DNA of 50,955 bases from an uncultured Oscillospiraceae bacterium (GTDB taxonomy: Bacteria > Bacillota > Clostridia > Oscillospirales > Acutalibacteraceae), in the NCBI GenBank assembly GCA_900540865.1, contig UQHH01000013.1, forward strand, positions 1-50,955, read 5' to 3'. The notes under the pieces are model-generated. The model had not been told where the DNA came from and made no database searches. It worked only from the letters and a program-made list of their open reading frames with translations. Both the position numbers and the translations under genes were made by a program. Shown here in pieces: positions 24,190-31,202 of this stretch. Within the stretch, counting starts at the first letter, position 1. Each line of letters opens with the position of its first letter.

Positions 24190-25329
24190 TTATTTGAGCC
24201 ACGCGACGTCCGTGTCGTTACAGAGGTTGTCAAGCCCGTAGAGCACGAGCATTTCCGTAATGCCTTCTTTTTCAATCAGCTCCGACACGGGCAGCTTATA
24301 GTAGCGCAAATCGACCATGATGATTTCGCTGTAATGCTCTGAAAGAAACGGCGCGATGCTGTGGCCGAACGAGTCCTTGAGCAGAAGCAGCTTACCGTCG
24401 CTTGCCGCCTTGTTCTCGATGCGCACCAGGCTGTGGTTGCCGTCGAGGAAAACCGGGTACTTGTCGTCCTCGTCGAGATGGCTCAGGAAGAAAAAGCCGT
24501 CGTTTTCCTTTTTTTTGCCGCTTTCTTCGATTGTAACATGGATATTGTCCTGGTCCTTATAATCCTTATTGTACCAGAGCTCGATTTCGTCCGGCGGCGT
24601 CAGCCACAGGGCGCTGGTGGAATAGGTGGTTCCATAGAAGCCGGGGTATTTTTTGATGTCGAAGCGTTCCTCCGGCGCGGCATCCAGCCCCTTTCGCGCA
24701 CAGTACGCCTGATAGGCGGTATATGCGCCGCGCGTCGTCCAGTGGTGGTCCGTGCGGTAGTAAAGCTGCGTATCAGAGGCGCTGTCACGGAACAGGTCTT
24801 TTATATTGATAAAATCCATGCCGCCCTTATTCTTTTCAATCAGTTCAAAATACGCGTCGTCAAGATAGGAAAGATGGTTGTCCGGCAGCTTGCCGTTCAT
24901 GATATAGCCTGTGCTGGGCGCGATGAGCAGCGAGGCGTCCACGCCCGTTTCCTTTACGAACTTTGCGAAGGTGCCGAGGTTTTCCTCCAGATAGTTCTTA
25001 CGGTCGACGGGCTTATTAATCAGATAGTTGTCCTTACCCGAATATACGCCGTTTGAACCGTTCCTGCCAGACAGCAGGTCGTAATAGGCGTTCAGTCCAA
25101 CAAAGAAGTCGCGTCCCGCCGTTTGGTCGGAAATATAGGTTTCGTACTCCTTGCCAAACTGTCCGCTGAAAAAGGTATCGGTATTAAGCTTTGGGAAGGT
25201 GGTAAGGTACCGTTTTTCGTTTGACGAATACGCCCTGTCCGGTGAAAAGAGGAACAGCAGGCACATCACGCCGATAAACGCGCAGAACACGACAGCAGGC
25301 AGGTATTTTTTTAAATTCCTTAAATTCAT
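24190..25329 (-). CDS. DHHW-family (AlgX/AlgJ-like) acyltransfer partner protein
   Basis: This 379-residue protein has one N-terminal membrane helix (about 8-30) and an extracytoplasmic SGNH-like domain. The family motif TDHHW (Asp194, His195, His196, Trp197) and KDSFG (Ser320) supply a full candidate Asp-His-Ser set comparable with the AlgX triad. In alginate-type systems such proteins move acetyl groups, delivered by an MBOAT protein, onto a surface polysaccharide; here the acceptor is unknown. The start at 25329 has GGGGTG 6 nt upstream; a longer in-frame extension to 25467 overlaps the MBOAT gene and has no support. It follows the MBOAT gene by 35 nt and is followed by a terminator. Confidence 0.88.
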   Translation of the reverse strand: MNLRNLKKYLPAVVFCAFIGVMCLLFLFSPDRAYSSNEKRYLTTFPKLNTDTFFSGQFGKEYETYISDQTAGRDFFVGLNAYYDLLSGRNGSNGVYSGKDNYLINKPVDRKNYLEENLGTFAKFVKETGVDASLLIAPSTGYIMNGKLPDNHLSYLDDAYFELIEKNKGGMDFINIKDLFRDSASDTQLYYRTDHHWTTRGAYTAYQAYCARKGLDAAPEERFDIKKYPGFYGTTYSTSALWLTPPDEIELWYNKDYKDQDNIHVTIEESGKKKENDGFFFLSHLDEDDKYPVFLDGNHSLVRIENKAASDGKLLLLKDSFGHSIAPFLSEHYSEIIMVDLRYYKLPVSELIEKEGITEMLVLYGLDNLCNDTDVAWLK

Positions 25330-25364
25330 AGGTTCACCCCACAAGGTAACGTTACCCGTTTTGT

Positions 25365-26765
25365 TTAAAAGCGGAAATAGATAAACGGGTTGTAGCTTTG
25401 GCTGACGAGCGCGGCGGTGCAGATGAGCAGGGCAATCGAGCACAGCGTCGTTTCGGGAATCCAGCACCAGCTGCGATATTTGATTTTGTCGTAAATTTTA
25501 TAGGCAAGCGGCGTGCTTGCAATTACCGCGGCAATCAGCAGCGGCAGGTAAGACCATACGGCCGCGAGCGCGTCCGCGCCGATAAGGCCGCCGGCGGGGT
25601 TGAATAAATCCCCGAAAAACCGCCCCATCTGGCCAAGGTCCTCAAAGTAAAAGATGACCCAGCCCATGATAATAAGGAAGAGGGAATAGACATGCTGTAC
25701 GATGGAGGGCAGCTTATCCAAAAACCGTTTGAGCACGAGCTTTTCGATAATCAGGATAATGCCAAAATATAGCCCCCACATAATAAAATTCACGTTCGCG
25801 CCATGCCACAGGCCGGTGAGGAACCATACGACCAGCAGGTTGAAAACCATGCGCGGCTTGCCCTTGCGGTTGCCGCCCAGAGGAATATACACATATTCAC
25901 GGAACCAGGTGCCCAATGAGATGTGCCACCGTCGCCAGAACTCCGTTATGCTTTTGGATATATACGGGTAATCGAAATTTTTCAGGAATTCAAAGCCCAG
26001 CATATTGCCAAGCCCGCGCGCCATATCGGAATAGCCGCTGAAATCGAAATATATCTGGAACGAGAAGGCCGCAATGCCGGCCCAACTGCCCAAAATGCCG
26101 TTTGTCGGGCTTGTTTCCCGCAGCGTGTCCCAAAGCAGTCCCATCTGGTTAGCAATTAAAATCTTTTTTGCCAGTCCCACCATAAACAGCTTGACGCCGT
26201 TCGTAAAGTCTGAAAGCGTCTCGCGCCTGTGCTCGAGCTGGTAGGCCACGTCCTTGTACCGGACAATAGGCCCGGCAATCAACTGCGGAAACAGGGAGAC
26301 ATAGGTACCGAAATTGATGATATTCTTCGTTACAGGCGCGTCTCCGCGGTATACGTCGATGGAATAGGACATCGTCTGGAACGTGTAGAACGAAATACCG
26401 ATTGGCAGCGGCACCGTCAGGATTGGGATATTCAAAAACGGCAGGTAATTGAGCGTTTCCGTCAAGAAGCCCGCGTATTTGAAAAAGCCGAGCAGTGACA
26501 GGTTGATGACCACGCAGGAAACCAAAAATATTTTGGCGGCCTTCTGGTTGCCCTGTCTCTTGAATTTATCTATAAAATAGCCGTGCGTAAAGTCGACTAC
26601 GGTGGAAAACAGCATCAATATAACGAACACCGGCTCGCCCCAGCCGTAAAAAATCAGGTTGACCGCGAACAGAAAGATATTACGGAATTTACGCGGAATG
26701 AGGTAATAGACGAGCAGCACTGCCGGGAGATATAAAAATAGAAACAGAAGGCTTGAAAATACCAT
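25365..26765 (-). CDS. MBOAT-family O-acyltransferase (AlgI-like)
   Basis: This 466-residue polytopic protein has about 11 membrane segments and the AlgI/DltB hallmarks: PIGISFYTFQTMSYSIDVY, FWRRWHISLGTWFREYVY, and WHGAN with the presumed catalytic His321. It probably passes acyl groups across the membrane to the DHHW protein encoded just downstream. The true start is ATG 26765 preceded by CAAGGAGGACAAAC; the longer frame to 26834 has no ribosome binding site. It is preceded by a roughly 330-nt leader without a supported ORF. Confidence 0.95.
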   Translation of the reverse strand: MVFSSLLFLFLYLPAVLLVYYLIPRKFRNIFLFAVNLIFYGWGEPVFVILMLFSTVVDFTHGYFIDKFKRQGNQKAAKIFLVSCVVINLSLLGFFKYAGFLTETLNYLPFLNIPILTVPLPIGISFYTFQTMSYSIDVYRGDAPVTKNIINFGTYVSLFPQLIAGPIVRYKDVAYQLEHRRETLSDFTNGVKLFMVGLAKKILIANQMGLLWDTLRETSPTNGILGSWAGIAAFSFQIYFDFSGYSDMARGLGNMLGFEFLKNFDYPYISKSITEFWRRWHISLGTWFREYVYIPLGGNRKGKPRMVFNLLVVWFLTGLWHGANVNFIMWGLYFGIILIIEKLVLKRFLDKLPSIVQHVYSLFLIIMGWVIFYFEDLGQMGRFFGDLFNPAGGLIGADALAAVWSYLPLLIAAVIASTPLAYKIYDKIKYRSWCWIPETTLCSIALLICTAALVSQSYNPFIYFRF

Positions 26766-27099
26766 GTTTGTCCTCCTTGTCTTGATACGTCGTCCTGCCT
26801 TTCGCAGAAAGAAGAAGCCCGCGGTTTTCCGCATAAAGACAGCCTACCTGCCGCGCAGCTTTTCCCTATGCCGTATGTGCAGGTAAGCCCTCTTTAGGCG
26901 GAACCTTCCGCGGTTATTGTTACTTTACTATGGACCTAAGCAATCGTCATTTCCACAGGACCGCCCAAGCATTATAAAACGCAATGGCGCAGGGGTTCTT
27001 GTGCCCGCTTATGCCGGCTGCAGCCCCGCAGCCCCCTCCGGGCAGCGTTTTTTTACGTCCCGGTTTCTTCCAACGCGGTGAAACGTCCGGGCAGGCCTG
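26766..27099 (-). other. Structured 334-nt untranslated stretch before the MBOAT gene
   Basis: No ORF with a ribosome binding site is visible on either strand. Several inverted repeats are: gcggaaccttccgc (26898-26911, perfect), gcgg/ccgc around tttt (26821-26832), tacctgc/gcaggta (26845-26851 with 26879-26885) and ggctgc/gcagcc (27016-27033). A TATAAT on the minus strand (26976-26971) could start a transcript within it. I cannot match it to a riboswitch class I know. Confidence 0.45.
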
Positions 27100-27121
27100 T
27101 CAAAAGACCTGCGCCGGACGT
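27085..27121 (-). other. Large hairpin overlapping the stop of the 55-residue lipoprotein gene
   Basis: The outer arms cgtccgg and ccggacg and the inner arms caggc-type/gcctg-type form an imperfect stem of about 15 bp around an aaaa/tttt loop. The stop codon TGA (27102-27100) lies in the loop region. No T-run follows, so I call it a stem-loop rather than a terminator. Confidence 0.5.
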
Positions 27122-27267
27122 ACTGGCCTTACAAACGCGGATACCTGCGCTGTCTGACGGGAGGCGCTTGCCTCCTTCTGCCTGCCGCGCCCGCTGCAGC
27201 TGACAAACAGCACGCAGAACAAAAGCAGCAGCACAGCCGCGACCACAGCCCTTCGCCCTCTGACCAT
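27100..27267 (-). CDS. Small 55-residue predicted lipoprotein (unannotated-size ORF)
   Basis: Reading the minus strand from ATG 27267 gives a 55-residue ORF ending in TGA. A perfect AGGAGG lies 5 nt before the ATG. The product begins MVRGRR, continues with a hydrophobic stretch (8-22) and a lipobox FVSC (Cys24), then a short Arg/Gln/Ala-rich mature part of about 32 residues. The ORF is too short for usual length cut-offs. It lies 37 nt after the DUF4358 lipoprotein gene and before the MBOAT gene on the same strand. No family is recognised. The ribosome binding site, signal and position make it a credible gene. Confidence 0.68.
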   Translation of the reverse strand: MVRGRRAVVAAVLLLLFCVLFVSCSGRGRQKEASASRQTAQVSAFVRPVRPAQVF

Positions 27268-27304
27268 TTGGTCCTCCTATCGGGGGTTAAATCCCCCTGT
27301 GGGT

Positions 27305-27766
27305 TCAGTTAAAGTAAGAATTATAGACGTCCTTCATGCCGTCGGCGTCTTTGGCGATAATCATCCTGACATAATTGCCGTTTACGGCAACCTCGCAGGT
27401 TTTAATAATCGCGTAGTTTTCCGGGCTGTAGCTTGCAATTTCGTTCGATTTAGACGTGAGGCGCTCGTTTAATTTCGCTTCCACACGCGCTGCGGCTTCT
27501 GCGTCCGCTGCCTTAATCAGAACAATTTCATTGAGCCCGTTTTTCTCGATTTCCGCCGCAAAAGCCGCCACGTCGGCGCTTTCCAGACGGTAGGAGGTGC
27601 ATAGCTCATCCTTATCCGTAATTTCCTGCATGCCGGAAATTTTATAGTCCGTGTTTATTTTTGTCATTACCTCGTTCAAGTCCACATCTTTTGCGGTATT
27701 GTCCGAGCAGCCCGCGAACGCGAGCACGCACAGCGCGGCCAGAACCGCTGCGATTATCTTTTTCAT
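27305..27766 (-). CDS. DUF4358-type lipoprotein
   Basis: This 153-residue exported lipoprotein has a signal with lipobox AFAGC (Cys20) and a mature domain with two alpha/beta repeats, matching the DUF4358 pattern (a short helix, YKISGMQE, IVLIKAADAEAAARVEAKL, YAIIKTCEVAVNGNYVRMII). Its function is unknown, but DUF4358 genes recur next to MBOAT/DHHW genes in Clostridia. GGAGG lies 9 nt before the ATG. It appears to head a four-gene run with the small lipoprotein, the MBOAT gene and the DHHW gene. Confidence 0.85.
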   Translation of the reverse strand: MKKIIAAVLAALCVLAFAGCSDNTAKDVDLNEVMTKINTDYKISGMQEITDKDELCTSYRLESADVAAFAAEIEKNGLNEIVLIKAADAEAAARVEAKLNERLTSKSNEIASYSPENYAIIKTCEVAVNGNYVRMIIAKDADGMKDVYNSYFN

Positions 27767-27884
27767 TTTCCTATACCTCCAAAATATTCACTTTTTAAGC
27801 AACGATACCATTTTAAACGGTGTTGTTTGTGATGTCAACAGCATTTACATTTTCCAACCTTTACAATACTGTTACGGTTGTCAC

Positions 27885-28889
27885 CTACTTTTTTACATTT
27901 GCCTCTTCCGTGTGGACAAGCTCAAATTTGTTCTGCGGATAGAATTCTTTTGTCTCCGCCACGCGGTAAACCTCGCTCTGGCGCTTTTGCAAAAGCTTGG
28001 TAACCGCGTAGAGGTCAACCCAGATTTCGTTGACGCATTCCTTCTGGCTTTCGTCGAAAATCAGCTGCAGGCCGAAATGCAGGTGGCTCGTTTCAATTCC
28101 GTTTACGTTTTCCTTTGCGCTGTAGCCCGTTCTGCCGACATACCCAATCACGTCGCCCGCGTTTACCGTCTTGCCTTCGCTTAAATCGGCGTGGAAGGGG
28201 CGGTTCTGGCGCAGGTGCGCGTAGTAATAGTAGCGTTTGCCGTCAAAGCTGCGGATTCCCACGCGCCAGCCGCCGTACTGGTTCCAGCCCATAATTTCCA
28301 CAACGCCCGATTCCACCGCAATAACGGGCGTGCCCGTCGCGGCCATCAAATCATGGCCCAGATGCTGGCGCTTATAGCCGTAGTCGCGGCTTGTGCCGAA
28401 ATCGTCAAAATGGGAAAAGGGGAACGTTTTGGCAATGGGGGAAAAGACGCACAGGCCGTATTTTTCTTCTGTCACGGCATTGCCCGATTCGTCGGTCTTT
28501 GTTTCCTTATAATTACCGAGGAATCCGCCGAGCACCGCGCCGTAGGCTTCGCGGTAATAAGAGAAGTATTTCATATCCTTTGTGAGGTCTTCGACCTTTT
28601 CCCCGTTTTTGAGCCTTTCTATAAATTCCGTACAGTCTTTTTTCTTATAGCTCTTAAAATTGCCGCCGTATTTCGCGCCGAGGTAAGAAAGCACGTCAAT
28701 CCAGTCTATTTTGATTTCCTGTTCCTGCGACTCGATATCGGCGTTCATTGCCGTTTCCATCGCGTCGTAACAGACGTTGTACTCCACATACTTGATATAA
28801 TCGTCGTTTTTGCCGCTGGCGCCCACCATTACCGCGAGCCCGGTGCCCAGCAGCACCACGGCGAGAGCCGCGCAAATAACCTTCTTCAT
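27885..28889 (-). CDS. Secreted M23-family metallopeptidase
   Basis: This 334-residue exported protein has a signal peptide or anchor (about 1-23), an uncharacterised N-terminal domain of about 120 residues (conserved feel: YIKYVEYNVCYDAMETAM, DVLSYLGAKYGG) and a C-terminal M23 domain. The latter keeps HLGHDLMA (first Zn motif), YAHL and SHLHFGL (second Zn motif), so it is probably an active endopeptidase acting on peptidoglycan. The start at ATG 28889 (MKKVICAALA) gives a normal signal peptide. It is separated by 118 nt from the DUF4358 gene, and its link to that operon is uncertain. Confidence 0.9.
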   Translation of the reverse strand: MKKVICAALAVVLLGTGLAVMVGASGKNDDYIKYVEYNVCYDAMETAMNADIESQEQEIKIDWIDVLSYLGAKYGGNFKSYKKKDCTEFIERLKNGEKVEDLTKDMKYFSYYREAYGAVLGGFLGNYKETKTDESGNAVTEEKYGLCVFSPIAKTFPFSHFDDFGTSRDYGYKRQHLGHDLMAATGTPVIAVESGVVEIMGWNQYGGWRVGIRSFDGKRYYYYAHLRQNRPFHADLSEGKTVNAGDVIGYVGRTGYSAKENVNGIETSHLHFGLQLIFDESQKECVNEIWVDLYAVTKLLQKRQSEVYRVAETKEFYPQNKFELVHTEEANVKK

Positions 28890-28970
28890 CCAAATCACCC
28901 GCCCAAACAACAAATTGTCTTTCCTATATATATGCGGATTCTTTCATTGGAATACCTGCGGGGCTTACGG

Positions 28971-28998
28971 TTTACAAATCCGCGCGATACGCTATAAT
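28971..28998 (+). promoter_or_regulatory. Promoter of the HhH-MATE-TfoX_C unit
   Basis: TTTACA (28971-28976) and TATAAT (28993-28998) are separated by 16 bp, about 41 nt before the ATG of the HhH protein gene. Confidence 0.65.
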
Positions 28999-29038
28999 AA
29001 TATAAGACAGATTAAAATACGAAACGGTGGTGGGTAAT

Positions 29039-29452
29039 ATGGGAAGGAAGCTGCCGCACACGATGGTTCTCGTTGCGCTTGCGCTTATCGCATGCGCCTT
29101 TCTTTCCGGCTACAACGCTTTTTACGTTCCGCAGACGAGCCTGCCCCGCATAATATATACCGAAAAAGGGACGCGCCCCGAAGGAACGGCGCCGTCCGCA
29201 CCGCCGAAAGGCGCGCCGTCCAGTGCTGTACAGGCGCCTGCACGGTCTGACGCGGCTTTAAAGGTAAACATCAATACCGCCGGCGCCCAGGAGCTTCAGG
29301 AGAGGCTCGACGGCGTTGGGGAGGTCATCGCCGCGCGAATCGTCGCTTACCGGGAGGAGCACGGGCCGTTCGGCAGCATTGGGGAAATCAGGAACGTCAG
29401 AGGAATCGGGGAAGCGACCTTTGAAAACATAAAAAACGATATTACCGTTTAA
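29039..29452 (+). CDS. ComEA-like helix-hairpin-helix protein
   Basis: This 137-residue protein has an N-terminal membrane helix (about 8-27), a Pro/Ala-rich linker (about 45-75) and a C-terminal HhH pair: VNINTAGAQELQERLDGVGE and IRNVRGIGEATFENIK, the ComEA arrangement. ComEA proteins bind incoming double-stranded DNA at the cell surface, but no comEC/comEB lies in the window, so a competence role is only a possibility. ATG 29039 has GGTGGTGGG upstream; GTG at 29027 is in frame but lies inside that sequence. The MATE gene follows after 25 nt. Confidence 0.85.
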   Translation: MGRKLPHTMVLVALALIACAFLSGYNAFYVPQTSLPRIIYTEKGTRPEGTAPSAPPKGAPSSAVQAPARSDAALKVNINTAGAQELQERLDGVGEVIAARIVAYREEHGPFGSIGEIRNVRGIGEATFENIKNDITV

Positions 29453-29477
29453 ACGGTTACATAGGGAGAAGATAACG

Positions 29478-30884
29478 ATGGCTAAATCGCAGAACGACCT
29501 GGGGCGCGGGAGCGTCGGCAGGCTGCTGTTCAATATGGCGCTGCCCGCAATTGCGGCGCAGCTCATCAATGTGCTGTATAACCTGGTGGACCGGATGTAT
29601 ATCGGCCATATTGAAGGAATCGGCGACCTGGCGCTTACGGGTGTTGGGGTTACGTTTCCGGTGATTATGATCATCTCGGCGTTCAGTATGCTCGTCGGGA
29701 TGGGCGGCGCGCCGCGCGCGTCGATGAAAATGGGAGAAAAGGATAACGAGGGAGCGCAGCGCATTCTGGGCAGCTGCGCCTGCCTGCTTTTGATAATGTC
29801 GGCCGTCATTACGGCGGTAATCCTTGTGTTTGGGCGTGATTTTCTTCTTTTATTCGGGGCGAGCGGCAACACAATCGGCTACGCGATGGACTACCTGTCG
29901 ATTTATGCAATCGGTACAATCTTTGTGCAGTTTGTTTTGGGGCTCAACCCGTTTATTTCCGCCCAGGGCTTTGCAAAAACCAGTATGCTTACGACCGTCA
30001 TCGGAGCGGTTTTGAATATTGCGCTTGACCCCGTTTTTATTTTTGTGTTCGGTATGGGCGTAAAGGGCGCGGCGCTCGCAACGATTTTATCACAGGCCGT
30101 GTCGGCCGTGTGGGTGCTTAAATTCCTGACCGGAAAGCGCACACAATTAAAAATCCGGTTAAAATATTTCCGCTTGAGCCCGTCGGTCATCCTGCCGGTG
30201 GTGGCGCTCGGCGTTTCGCCGTTTATCATGCAGGCGACGGAAAGCATCATCACGGTCTGCTTCAATGTGCAGCTGATGCGCTACGGCGGGGATTTGGCTG
30301 TCGGCGCGATGACCATTTTATCGAGCGTCATGCAGTTTACCTTTTTGCTGCTGATGGGGCTGACGCAGGGCTCCCAGCCGATTATCAGCTACAACTACGG
30401 AGCGGGGAACGTGCAGCGGGTCAAAAAGACGTTCCGCCTGCTGTTTATCTGGTGCATGGCGTTTGCGGCGCTTCTGTGGGGCAGCATTATGCTTTTTCCG
30501 CAGGCGTTTGTCGCGATTTTCAGCAACAGCGAGCAATTGAGCGCGATTTCCGTCTGGGCGCTGCGCATCTATATGGGCGCGGCCGTCGTACTCGGCGCGC
30601 AGAATGCCTGCCAGCAGACGTTTATCGCGCTCGGGCAGGCGGGCGTTTCGGTGTTCCTTGCCATACTGCGCAAGGTAATCCTGCTCATCCCGCTGATTTT
30701 CACGCTTCCCCTGATGCTCCAGGATAAGGTGTTCGCCGTCTTTTTTGCGGAGCCTGTGGCGGATATTCTTGCGGCGACGGCAACCGTGACATTGTTTGCA
30801 TACCGCTTCAAGCGGATTTTAAAGAAAAAGGAAGAAGAAATTATTTCCGTACAGGAGCAGGCGCCTGTACAGCAGGAACTATAG
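29478..30884 (+). CDS. MATE-family multidrug/metabolite efflux transporter
   Basis: This 468-residue, 12-helix membrane protein shows the repeated MATE halves: NMALPAIAAQLINVLYNLVDRMYIGH at the start and LGVSPFIMQATESIITVCFN opening the second half, plus GLTQGSQPIISYNYGAGN. It exports cationic compounds in exchange for Na+ or H+ in characterised members; the substrate here is unknown. GGGAGAAG lies before the ATG. It sits between the HhH gene and the TfoX_C gene, probably as one transcript. Confidence 0.93.
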   Translation: MAKSQNDLGRGSVGRLLFNMALPAIAAQLINVLYNLVDRMYIGHIEGIGDLALTGVGVTFPVIMIISAFSMLVGMGGAPRASMKMGEKDNEGAQRILGSCACLLLIMSAVITAVILVFGRDFLLLFGASGNTIGYAMDYLSIYAIGTIFVQFVLGLNPFISAQGFAKTSMLTTVIGAVLNIALDPVFIFVFGMGVKGAALATILSQAVSAVWVLKFLTGKRTQLKIRLKYFRLSPSVILPVVALGVSPFIMQATESIITVCFNVQLMRYGGDLAVGAMTILSSVMQFTFLLLMGLTQGSQPIISYNYGAGNVQRVKKTFRLLFIWCMAFAALLWGSIMLFPQAFVAIFSNSEQLSAISVWALRIYMGAAVVLGAQNACQQTFIALGQAGVSVFLAILRKVILLIPLIFTLPLMLQDKVFAVFFAEPVADILAATATVTLFAYRFKRILKKKEEEIISVQEQAPVQQEL

Positions 30885-30902
30885 AAAGGAAGCTTTCATG
30901 AT

Positions 30903-31160
30903 ATGGCAAGGCTTACAGATATGCCGAACATCGGCAAAACAATGGAGGAGCAGCTGAACCGGGCGGGAATCGAAACGCCCGAACAGCTTATAGAAACAGG
31001 AAGCAGGCAGGCGTGGCTTTTGATACAGGCGTTCGACCCTTCCGCCTGCTACAACAGGCTGTGCGGGCTGGAAGGGGCTGTGCGTGGTATTCGCTGGCAC
31101 GGCTTGCCCGACGACGTGAAAGCCGATTTAAAGGAATTTTACAGAGCGCACAAAATATGA
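30903..31160 (+). CDS. TfoX C-terminal-domain protein
   Basis: This 85-residue protein matches the stand-alone TfoX C-terminal domain (about 80 residues) with MPNIGKTMEEQLNRAGI, ARLT at the start and YNRLCGLEGAVRGIRWHGLP, a helix-hairpin-helix-like fold. Its role outside full-length TfoX/Sxy is unknown. It lies 18 nt after the MATE gene, with AAAGGAAG about 10 nt before the ATG, and ends at a strong terminator. Confidence 0.88.
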   Translation: MARLTDMPNIGKTMEEQLNRAGIETPEQLIETGSRQAWLLIQAFDPSACYNRLCGLEGAVRGIRWHGLPDDVKADLKEFYRAHKI

Positions 31161-31161
31161 G

Positions 31162-31198
31162 AAACGGCCCTTCCCACCGCTGTGGGAAGGGCCGTTTT
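31162..31198. terminator. Bidirectional terminator
   Basis: A perfect 16-bp stem (31162-31177 with 31182-31197, loop cgct) lies between the convergent TfoX_C gene and the beta-propeller gene, with T on both outer sides. Confidence 0.9.
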
Positions 31199-31202
31199 GA
31201 CG

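Noticed and set aside
29039..31160. ComEA-like, MATE and TfoX_C genes as a competence operon
   Set aside because: Only the names point to competence. ComEC, ComEB and full-length TfoX are missing, and the stand-alone TfoX C-terminal domain has no shown role, so I kept them as separate calls.
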